A DNA stretch of 64,000 bases from Tenebrio molitor (taxonomy: Eukaryota > Arthropoda > Insecta > Coleoptera > Tenebrionidae). The DNA is taken from the NCBI RefSeq assembly GCF_963966145.1, contig NC_091055.1, positions 8,928,001-8,992,000 of the forward strand. Reading direction: 5' to 3'. The notes under the pieces were generated by a model. It was given only the letters and a program-made list of their open reading frames with translations, had not been told where the DNA came from and did not search any database. A program made the position numbers and the translations under genes. Positions 12,901 to 24,096 of the stretch are shown one piece after another (the stretch's first letter is position 1; each line of letters starts with the position of its first letter).

Positions 12901-13700
12901 TACGTAGTTAATGCAAATGAAATTGGTGCAACGTAATTTTTGCCGAATAAATTAAATACGTTGATTGCGTAATTTGCGTAAGAAAATAAAGGTGTCTCGG
13001 GTTTTAGGCTGTCGGGGGGGACCACTTCCACTTCTGTACAGCGAGGTGTCAAATGTCAAATTTTGGAGATTCTTTGAATAAAAACCGGGAAATTGTGTGC
13101 AATAAATCGCATCTGCATGTGCAACTAGATGAATTAGCCGTCTTATCTAAAAGGTAACGATCAGTGTAATTGCAGTGTATCTAATAGAACTAAAAATAGA
13201 GACAGGTTCGTGCCAAACGACCGAACTAACAAGACGAGTCATAAGGCCGATCTTGATTTGGTCGACATCGTCGACATATAGGCATAGCACACAGGCATAC
13301 CTTTGGAAGCGGTGTTTCGCGGTATAAATATACCACGGCAAGTACGCGTACTCGCCAGGAATTTGAACCATCTCTGTAATAGAGATGAATACGTGACGCA
13401 ACGCTCAAATATTTTATACCTTTTTTGACATTGTCCTGGCCGCGAACTGTCCCACCTTTAACCGACAGCCAGGATATCGAACAACAGTATTATGCCAATC
13501 AATTTACTGTTGTCATTTTCGTAAAACCAACTCACACTAGAAACCGGTTTGACACGAATTTTATGGACATTGTTGCATTTTTAAGAAAAAAATTAAATAT
13601 CAAATGTTAATAAATATCAAAGGAATCGAATAAATTACCATGATTTATTAATATTATGCAACGAACGCGGGGCACTCGCCGATCATTTCCTACAAAATAT
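9946..13700. other. AT-rich intergenic region upstream of smash
   Basis: No gene recognised. All open frames here are short and lack family motifs or plausible splice partners. This is where further 5' exons or promoters of the minus-strand smash gene would be expected, but none can be defined from sequence alone. Confidence 0.5.
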
Positions 13701-13701
13701 A

Positions 13702-14330
13702 CTACAACCTCTTTAATCCGAACATCCAGTAATCCGGATACACATTTCGCCGACTCATATTCTAGGCGCGCCTCGTTAATCCAAAACAAAACGAAAAACT
13801 AGTAGAGAAAGGGTCTGCGCTATTGTTTTACGTATAGTCACAAACTGAAACTGCTTATGCTACGGAAAGTGGGAAATGCTGGAAGTCATTTGTCGTACAC
13901 AGAGTTTGTGCCATCAGTAAGACAACAAATATGTAAATTGAATGTACCCGAAGAAGCAATTTTAATATTAGATTCTGCTCCCAGACATCCCGAAGATTTT
14001 GTGATGATAATTAAATAGTCGTTCTGTAGATACCCATCAGCCCATCACAACCAACAGGTCATCTATGCTGTTAACTATTTTATCGAAAAAAGTTACTTAA
14101 AAAAACAATGATGAAACCTGAAACCGATATTCCTACAACACCGAAATAAAATCGACTTAAAGGTTGTGGTCTATTTTCTGGATGAAGCATAACAGCGATG
14201 AGCTGGCAAAAACGATTGATGATGAAGACGATAATCCTACTCATTTTTCGCAAATATACAATAATCCGAACAAATCTCTGATTCGAACGCACCCCTCGCA
14301 TCAATTGTCCGGATTAAAGAGGTTGTACTG
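13702..14330 (+). mobile_element. Decayed pogo/Tigger-like DNA transposon
   Basis: About 630 bp are bounded by inverted copies of CTACAACCTCTTTAATCCG (13702-13720) and CGGATTAAAGAGGTTGTA (14310-14327); the right end continues to ACTG, so the full terminus resembles the CAGTACAACCTC start typical of pogo/Tigger elements. The interior at about 13905-14016 on the plus strand reads FVPSVRQQICKLNVPEEAI followed by LILDSAPRHPEDF and a stop. This matches the part of the pogo/jerky DDE transposase around its second catalytic Asp (LLDNAPxHP). A degraded trace of the following LPPN..QP segment is also visible. The element is far too short for an intact transposase and carries stops, so it is an internally deleted, dead copy. 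Confidence 0.75.
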
Positions 14331-17300
14331 GTAATATAAAAATATGTATTTAGATCAGGTTTCAAAATCCAGTTTTTATTAATAAGGGTATAATAAATAT
14401 TCCTGGAGCCATAAATAAATACTAAGACACGGTCATACATATTTATGATATAAATATTAATTAAAAAATGGAGAAATATTTGTTCGCGAATAATACCATA
14501 TTGCCATTTCTTCTCAGAGTAAACAAAGTATCCTTGAGAAAGTTAATATCGTTTTGTAATATTTTAATAGCATGAGTATTAAAAATTAATTAATTGTAAA
14601 TTATTCCAAAGCCGATTTTATCGAATTTTAAAACAAAACAGACAAAGAAGGTGGCTTTAAATTTTCATAAACAAGAATTTAAAATAAGTGAACATTTTAT
14701 TGGACTTAGTATCGGTCTGTACGTTGAAAATTTAGTATTAAATTTTTAACCGCACGAATATCTACCTAGTAATTACAGATTTTCATCGGTATAACGTTGA
14801 ATTTAATGAGATTTCGTTCGCCTAAAGAAATCTATATACCACTGGGTGAATTAAAGTAGTGTTTGATTTCGAAATAACTGGAAAAGCACCACTGGACAAC
14901 ACTTGTTTTTAATTAATTATGTTGTTTTGCAAATTTTCAGAATGTAACTGTCACCTATGATATACAAGTAATTACTTAAAATGTACCAACTTCTGGCATA
15001 TTAAACTGTAATTACCGACAACTTAATACCGACAACTTAAATGGCACACAAGTGCAACAAAAGTGAAAATTCTAGCAAGATGATCATCGCTTTTCCGGTC
15101 TTATTACGACAGAAAGAAGTTGTGTAGATATGTGAATTTATTTAAACACCGTTAGAAGTAAACGAGCCGGGAATACAATTATGTGCCGAGAACAGTGGCG
15201 ACTCGGTTACCAAATATTTCTTCCTCGTTCTCGATGGACAACGTATACAAACGCGTATCGACTATTTAATTCAGATTACGTGCCAAAAAGGTGACGGTTT
15301 TGCAAATAAAAATTTTCTCGCTTTCCAGGGGCGAGCAGGAGAGTGGAACATTAAAAGGCGTTACTACGTTAGTAAAATAATCTGATCCCGATGTCGCAAT
15401 GGATACTTTCACTGCCGCTCTGTAGTTTAACACTAGATGCATTCGCAAATGCGCGAATTGTTGTTTAAGAAAATTTTTTTCACGCAAACGTACTTTTTTC
15501 ATGCACCATTTTATCATCTGTTCGAAAGTAATCTGTTTTTCACCCTTCAATTAAATTACTGTTCTCGTTCATTTCTGTATACATATATTTGTTATTATAT
15601 ATCGTGGTGCAACAATATCTTTTTCTTGCTTTTTTTTTTATTTTCGGACGGACATACATACATCAAGATCACGTGATTGATCGTATGTGATGTTTTGTTT
15701 TTATGGACCTCTCGTGCCGTATCGCGCGCTTATGTAACAGTACTTTGGCCACTGTTATGTTCGCTTGACTCTACGGTCGGACATCATTTTAGCGGGCCTA
15801 CTCTAACATCAATTACAGTAATTATGAACGGTTCCACGAAAAACGTATGGCAGACCTCGAATTTTCGACGATTCTTTTCTTCCTGGATCACAAGAATTTA
15901 TTTTCGAGTGGAGTTAACGAGGCGAGCCGGTGCAACGGGCAATTTTATCTAATACGACTGGCAGAACCGACAAGAAATTCGTCGATGGCTGAAACTTTGG
16001 CATGTGGGAATTCGGGATTTTGATTTCTATGGATTCGGAGCTACCGTACGGAACGTAATCCGTGCCAGAATGACAGGAAATCGCTCTTTCATTTGTTCGG
16101 ATTTCCGCAACATTCACTGAGCTGTAAACTAATACGTTACAGATGACTTTCAAAACACAACATACCAGAGCCATTATTGCAACATTTCACAAGCCGAACA
16201 TGATTCATGCAACGTTCATTAATTTTATTAATCGTTACCGTACTGCACGTCATATTGGCGGATCTCGGATTAGTTAACCTGATGAATTGTTCTTTCGAAC
16301 AAATGTCGTTTGTTATTTTCTGGGAAGGTTATGTAAAGGACGTTAACTTTGATCACAAATTTTGTGTATTTACGGCTTGTGTACATAATTTTATTGCACA
16401 TTACGGTGTTTGCATGTTATGGAATGTGACGGGGGCGGCTTATAACACAACTGAAAATCAGCAGAGGTCGATTTGAAAACATTAATTAAAACGTTATAAC
16501 GCTATCATACTTTTAGCAATAAACAGAAATCAGTTGTTTAATTGGCCTTTACTGCACAATTTTACCATAACGTTATCGTAAATTGTTAATTAGTTTTGTC
16601 TGCATAAGTTCACAATTATGTAAATACGCCGCCTTACAATTTATTACAATGCATTATTGTTTAATAAATACACTCAACGAAATATTTTCATTTGTTTATA
16701 AAAGACAAACAAATTAAGACAACAGCATTATGATTTAGCGGAATGCAGTGACAACGTTTTTTTACACTTTCTAAAGGCGGTTTTTCTAAGTTTCTTACAG
16801 TTTCTTACAATCTTGCAGTGAGAGTTTTAAGAAATTGTTTAAATTACATTTACCACAGTTCAACCGCTATTAAATTTTCAATTATCAAACCTTTTTTATG
16901 TCAAAACTAAGCAATTCGATTCGTTTTCAATCGTAACCGATTACTGTGGCATTTGACCAAATACTCAACATTTTAAAAGACCCACAACCCACAACATACT
17001 GTGCTAATATTTTTCTGTCATTTTTGTGATTACAAGGCCGTTAACCTTTATTATTATTACATATTTACTTGTTAACTGGCACTTATTACCTACTTCACTT
17101 AATCCCAATAAATACATTTATCGAATGATTTCTCACAAACACAAACAACATGAACATTAAACCGATACCGTCGACATTCTTAGTTGAAAATACCACATTC
17201 GATGTTGCATCGCGTACTACATATTTTTTGCAGATAACCTTAAGATGACTAAAATATGGAACAAATATGCAAATTATTGAATAGCAACTAATCCATAAAT

Positions 17301-20300
17301 AACATTGACTCAAAAGGTGTGTCATAATATGGAGATAGATCATCAACGCAACTGGATTAACTTTCCTTTGTAAACTGCGAATTTTCCAATATGAACAAAA
17401 TTCTTTGTTCGTTTTTCAATTACTGCTCACGATGGGAACAATTCATAAAAAATTGTAAAAGAATAGTGCACAAAATGGGATTTTATTTACAAATTGTAAG
17501 CTATAACGTTAATCGGATGATTAAGAGAATATTGGGATATAAAACAGTCTTGGAACGGCATCGAAGGTAGGCAAGAGCGGCGAAGACACGAAGGCAATAA
17601 GGCATAACCGTAGTTTAGCTAGATCAAGAAACTACATAACCTCTCAAGGTCGCATTCCACATACCTGCGGAATTCATGATGAATGTAATTATAGGACCCC
17701 AAGCAGGTAAAAACCAGAATAACATCAAAACATTGCTGGCCCTTAATATCAAACAAGAATCTTACAATTACCCAATCGAAAGCAAATCCATAGCCGGATT
17801 TTTAAATCGATTACTACTACCAGACTACTACGTGTCAAAAAAAAAGGTGTGAAGCCGTACACCGGGTCTTTGAAGTCATCCGATGTCTAAGCCCGAACCG
17901 AAACAGAACACGATTTCTGATAACAAAGAATAGACAACGGAATAATGTTTATTTGCAATAGTGTGTCACAGTATAACCATGTACACACCGGTGGGTGTCA
18001 CATGCAGCGAACAGCTCTAGGAAGTGGTTACGAGATAGGTTATGGTATTTTTTTTGTCCTAGAATAACTCAACTAGATGTTATTTCATATCCTCAAACCG
18101 GATTATTTTTTTTGTTAACTTGAACGAAAGAGATAATTTTCAAACCGCTTCTGATGCCGTGTTGCAATGGAACAAGGACAGAACGTCGTTAATTTATAAA
18201 TGATATTTTAAAATGCCGATATGGAAAATGAACTCGCGCACTAATTAAAACATGAATATTAATTTGATTTCCGGACGATCGGAATCGATAGAAATATCCT
18301 GAAAATCAAGTATTCGACTGTAATAATGAAAACGCAAAACGATAACGAGAGGGTCTTTGTAAACGTAGTAAGCGCCTTATTAATAAAAGAACTGATCTGA
18401 CCTGGAGCGTGACAGTTTTACAAATAAGACGATTTTTTCATTGCATTTCTACATGTAGACAAAACAAAGTTTGTTCTGGAGATCTAGGCAATGCAAATAA
18501 CACGGAAATAACGATACTGAAAGAGTTGGAAACGTCATTGAAACAAAAATAACTGGGTATTATTGTTACAGTTGCATTTATTCGGGAACCACAGGTTCTT
18601 TACTGTGAAAAAACGGTGAATCAGAAATTCAAAAAAAGACATGAAGGATGGTCCATTGAAATTAACCACTCACAAAACCATACGGTTTCCAAGTCACGCA
18701 TATTATTAGAAGACAGTTCTAAATTTAAAACATAAATATATTGCAAAAACCGAACAAAGGCGTTTCCTGTCTGTTTTAGACCGGTCATCGGGGATCAGAC
18801 GATTTTATACAATGGAATGCTTGTTTTTAATTAGTGCAATTTACATTTTACTTGCAATTAGTACACTTAAAGATAGTCACCTTCCAATTAACGGTAAGCG
18901 TTCCACATTAAAAAACAACAAGTGGGAGACGTCTCGATGGTTATTTTTTTTACAAAACCAGGATTTTTGTTTTTATTTTTTTAGAATCCCCATTGTCGAC
19001 AGTTCATCATTTCTGTAACACTACACTGCTCAAACTTATTTATAAATAATTTAGGAACGGCAAATATAGAATTTGTTAACCTTGCCTCACTAAGTAACAC
19101 AACATTTTTTTCGAGTGTCATTACTGTTAAAATTTAGCATGTTTTTGGATAAATGTTCCACTTAATTAAGATTAATGATATATTTCTTTCGGTAATTACA
19201 GGTTATTTACGATATCGTAACTCGAATAGTCGTACCAAGTAAACTACTACTACGAACATATGGTGCTTGGAAACTGGACGAATTTTTATTTACAGTAATG
19301 TCACTTGTTTTTTTAATTCCAACAAATTTTGGAATCTGTTACAGAGATATGTAAATGCATTTTGCAAGTACATAATATTTTTCGCGATATTGTGAAATCT
19401 GTATCAAGCAGACTCATCTTATCAGATTAAGAAAGAATTTATTGCGTTGATCCGGAGGTTATTTCGATAAACAAAAGATTTGAACAATGTGACAACAAAA
19501 CAATGTCAAAAGGTTTTTCGAGTGAATTGGAACATTAAAAAACGTTGAAATGATACATGAAGAGTATTTTGATGATGGTTGTATTGTTATACGCATGTCA
19601 AACATACATACATAAATTTCGAGTTTTTTTTCAAAGCGTTATTTCACACAACATCATCTTTGTCTGGTGTTGCGGAATCGTAAATTTTTTCGTATCTGCA
19701 AGCTGATGTTTGGACTCGCCCATAATGACGGATTTTTAAATGCACCCTGTGACTAATCCACATTAATATTGATGAGAAACAATTCGGTGATTGGCGCTTA
19801 AAAATTCTAGACACAAAACCTCATTGCGTGTGTTTATTTGAAAGTGCGAAAATATTCGCACGGAATACAAGAACAAAAACAATACCAACATTGAGAATTA
19901 ACATAGCACTGGGAAGGTTAAAAATTCTATTCATGATCCTTCACATTTTTCTACACAGTTTTAAACCGCCATTCTCGACAATTTACCGACTTTCTATTTC
20001 CCAAGAAAAGTGAAATTCGACTTATTTATAAACAATCTGTATATTAAGACTATATTATGTGACCTTCGACTCAGTCAGTTTTGTAAAAATGTATTAATAT
20101 TCATCACACCGTCGCGGTCACGTGGAGTTGATAGGTTCGAACGGTAGAGATTGCAACCTATTTTCCAACTGGACACATCCCGCGACCGCCGTCACACCCT
20201 CAGTCGTTGTTTTATCGCGAATGCATTAATTAGACCAAAACGCAATACTGCGACTTCTAGTTGGTACAGAATTGACTTGATCTAGTGATAATTCTAGTCG

Positions 20301-22286
20301 TAAAAATCGTCTCAATGACTCGGTTTGCAATTGCAACAAGAGGTCGTTCTAATGGTCATTAAAATAATCAAACAAACCGTAAAAACAGAACTGCAACTTC
20401 GAGTTTTTAAGTCATTATTCCAGGTTTGCGCGGCCTAGTTTAATAATTCGTCTCACCTCTGTCCATGCACCGATAATTTTCGCAGAAATTTGAATAAAAT
20501 GCGAAGTAAATAGAGCACTCGTCTTACGAGTGGTCCCTTGTCAAAATGATAATATCACAACAATCAAGGAGATAACCTAGATATAAAAAAAAATTCGAGA
20601 TTTTTTCGATTTCGTGTAGTAAATCACGTATAATAAACAAACGCTTCTGTTCGACAAAATAAGAATAACTTGTCGGTCCTCTTGAGGTAAGGAGAGAACA
20701 TTGAACCCTCGCATTCTGAAGGAACGCTGTCGTCTTTAAGATTATTATTGTAATTCAAAGTACATATTTATAATAATATCAATCGGTCATTCTCAAGGTA
20801 ATCCGAGGGGTGCCTCCCCCGGTAAAAAGATCATGGCCGACTGTTATCGAACCATCTGTCATACCCTAAACGTCAAAATTAAGTCTTATCGCACAGTGTC
20901 ATTTACACTGTCAACACTAATTTGACGGGACCAGTTTACAGAAACAACACGTCAAGAGAACTCGCACATAATTTAGGTTGCCGATAATTTCTTTAAACAC
21001 CACCAAATAATTTTTTCCAAGCTCAAGGTCATTTTTAAATTGACTAAAAATCCTGCTGACCTTCAGACAACCATACATACTGATTGCCCTTTAAATTCAG
21101 TCATTACGTCGCGATGCAGTTGGATCGGTTGTAAAAAAATTCCCATTTTACCACACACACGTTTCTTTGGAATTAAAATTAGACACAACTTTTTACGACA
21201 TTGTTCCAGAAATGGAAACGAATTTATGAAATCTCAATTGTTTATGTAATGTTAATGTCCCACATAAAGACCCGTTCGCTAATTAATTTGCCTTGGGGGG
21301 CTCTCCAGTGTTTAAAGGGAAAAACGCCATTCTCAGCGGCAAAAACATATTACTTTTTATGCACATTTTTAGTAACACTTGTGTACACTTTCCATTCCTG
21401 ATTCTCATACTATCTAATTTATAATTTATGTTCATATTTAAACTGATAATTTCTTCTAAACTAGTGGAAGTGTTATAGAAACCGTAATAAATTGACGACT
21501 CTCGGTTGTCGATGGCCAAGAAACCCAAAATTTGATACGGAGACATTTATCCCCTCTGGCAATTAACAACGACAGTGCGAATTGTCATTTTCACTGCCAT
21601 GTGACAGAAGATACCTGTCAAATTTTAACTCAAATGGGAATTTGCGTAATTTCTGTTTCACAATGGACGTGCTTTTTGACGACCTATTACAAAACGAATT
21701 TAATTTCCTGTATTTTGTTATTTCCCTGACATATTCTGCAGAAGTCGATCTAAAACGACCTTGGTCAATTGCACGATTACGTATTATACAAATGCATACC
21801 TGAAGATTACTAATTATCGAAAATTGTACATCAAAAAATTGGCACCTCAAAAAGTTAGAACACCCTAAACAAAACGTTATCTATGTCTCTGGTGTTAAAC
21901 AACGTGCTGTTAACGAAATGTTTTAAAGAAACTTCATACCATTCCAGGTAAAATCTGTGACAAATCCCTTTTGGTAGCACTTTCACGAACATAAAATTTG
22001 ATAATTTGTTGGTTTATAAGTTAAACACTTCACGTTTACGATAACAAATCACCTTTGCCAGATAATGAGACTTGTTAAATAAAAACACACGAATTCCAAA
22101 CACGAGTTGAAATAACAATCCAACATATCAACCAACAACTCAACGACTCCACCGAAATCTCAACCGGATCAACTAGAAAACTTTAACTCGCATGCGCATC
22201 CGTCCCCCCCAAAAATCCCCCGATCAACTTAGAAATGTCAAAATATTGTAACCTCAAAGTCCGAAAGTCCTTTTCAAATATAATTC
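14331..22286. other. Gene-free AT-rich stretch
   Basis: Eight kilobases show no recognisable protein-coding exon, tRNA or rRNA. A GC-richer patch at about 20105-20215 contains CpG-rich segments (GTCGCGGTCACG, CCCGCGACCGCCG) that could mark a promoter or distal regulatory element, but nothing confirms it. Short microsatellite-like and homopolymer runs are scattered through it. The stretch could include 5' non-coding exons or enhancers of smash (left) or the sirtuin (right). Confidence 0.45.
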
Positions 22287-23605
22287 ATGATTTTTTACAG
22301 GTTGGGTAATGAAATTTCAAGGCAAATTCAAGTCTCGTTCAAAATGTTCAAACGACCACTTTCCGACTATAATGAATTTCAGAAAGTACTGAATCAAGCG
22401 CAAAATATTGTGGCGCTCACTGGAGCGGGTGTTTCGGCAGAATCGGGGATACCGGTGTTTCGTGGACCGGGAGGGTTGTGGCGTACTCACAGAGCCACCG
22501 ATTTGGCGACCCCGCAAGCGTTCAAAGCAAATCCAGCGTTGGTGTGGGAATTTTACCATTACAGAAGAGAAGTTGCTTTCAACAGTCAACCAAACAAGGT
22601 ATGTAAACAGTTTTGCAAGGCATCCAAGCCTGATTTAGAACTCATATTAATTGGGTGTTAAAAGTCATAGTGGTTATTTTGGTCAAGTGGTATTTGTAGG
22701 CCCACATTGCTTTAGCTAAATATGAAAAAATATGCCAAGAACAGGGACGTAAATTTAGTGTGATCACTCAAAATGTCGACGGTTTGCACAAAAGAGCAGG
22801 ATCTAAGAATGTCCTGGAGTTACATGGGTGCCTCCAACAAGTAATTTGTACAAAGTGTAAGATAATTGAGATGAATATGAATAATCCAATTTGTGAAGCA
22901 TTACGTGGAAGAGGGTTTGGTATTATGTAATAAATTTATGTAAACATTAACAGTGTAAAATCTAGAGACCCATCCAAGAAAGACCAAGATTTACCAATAA
23001 TACAAGTTAAGGAGCTACCAAAATGCTCCAAATGTCAAGCACTAGTTAGACCATATATAGTCTGGTTTGGGGAAAATTTAGATCCAGATGTCCTTGAGAA
23101 TGCAAGTAAAGTCAATTACTATATATGTTTCACAAAATTTTCACTGTAGAGTTTCAGGAGAATTGGTAGAAACCTGTGATCTCTGCCTGGTAATTGGTAC
23201 TTCTTCAGTGGTGTATCCAGCTGCCATGTTTGCACCAACAGTAGCAGAAAGAGGGAAACCTGTAGCAGAATTCAATTTAAGTGAAGATCCTTTTGATGAA
23301 GAATTTAGGTGAACTATTTTTTATCTGTTTTTAATTCAACTTGACACAACTGGTTCATTTCATTTAGGATAGATTTTTTTTAACCATATAAAAAAAAATT
23401 AAAAATATGAAGAACAGAACTTAGCGTCTTAGCTTAATTTATGCAATTTTTATGTAAATACCAATCACAAAGTAATATTCCATCAAAAATTAAATTCAAA
23501 TATGCTTTCAAAACATTTTTTTATCATATTCTTTTCAATTTTAGCTTCCACTTCTCTGGACCATGTGGCACTACTTTACCTAAAGCGCTGGGAATTGATT
23601 TGTAA
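22287..23605 (+). CDS. Sirt5: SIRT5-type NAD-dependent protein deacylase
   Basis: SIRT5 enzymes remove succinyl, malonyl and glutaryl groups from lysines, mostly in mitochondria, using NAD+. Five exons: 22287-22598, 22700-22914, 22966-23105, 23152-23308, 23545-23605, giving 294 aa, the usual length. Visible motifs in order: NAD loop GAGVSAESGIPVFRG; YHYRREV, containing the Tyr/Arg pair that binds acidic acyl groups; TQNVDGLHKRAG; catalytic His in LELHG; zinc ligands CTKC and CSKC; VWFGENLD; GTSSVVYPAAMFAP; and C-terminal FHFSGPCGTTLP. The start at 22287 adds a basic, hydrophobic N-terminus (MIFYRLGNEISRQIQ) that aligns in position with the human mitochondrial presequence. A shorter start at 22344 (MFKRPL) is possible. 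The fourth exon appears to use the second AG of a TAGAG acceptor. Confidence 0.93.
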
Positions 23606-23834
23606 TAACCACCACCACCGTATGTTTTATCATCATGAGTGTTGAGTAATTGATAAACGAGGTGATAATCGGGAATTTTTATTACACATGGAATAAAATT
23701 TGAGAATAATAACTTAATAAATACATTCATAAAATGAGATTACAGAAATTTAATGCTTGTTTTAATTATTTTTGTTAATATGTTGACATAATTTTAACAA
23801 CGCGCGCTGATAATAGTATGTAAATAAATTAAAT

Positions 23835-23840
23835 AATAAA
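23835..23840 (+). promoter_or_regulatory. Sirt5 poly(A) signal
   Basis: AATAAA lies 230 nt downstream of the sirtuin stop; another copy is at 23823-23828 and one overlaps at 23839-23844. Confidence 0.5.
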
Positions 23841-23912
23841 TAAAATGTTCACACTTGAATATTTGTGTACAAGTAGGAATTCTCATATAAGTATTGCATT
23901 AACAAAATTTGG

Positions 23913-23918
23913 TTTATT
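23913..23918 (-). promoter_or_regulatory. SGSM3 poly(A) signal
   Basis: TTTATT on the plus strand is AATAAA for the minus-strand SGSM3 gene, about 180 nt past its stop. It lies beyond the sirtuin signals, so the two 3' ends probably abut or overlap slightly. Confidence 0.45.
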
Positions 23919-24096
23919 ATATTACAAAAATAATCTGTTTGAACTATAGTTGGGTGTTATTGTCAACCACTTGTTTACTACCCTCGCGAAGAAATGGTGC
24001 AATTTCCCACCCAACGTAATTAAAGCTATGACAAAAACTTAAAATATTGAAGGCATTTTATGGACAGAATTATATTTACAGTTAGGAATGTTAAAA

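Noticed and set aside
17560..17920. Possible LINE/retroelement coding trace
   Set aside because: Several short frames with stops; no reverse-transcriptase or endonuclease motif could be identified.
20105..20215. tRNA-like B-box (GGTTCGAAC)
   Set aside because: No A-box at the right distance and no cloverleaf could be formed.
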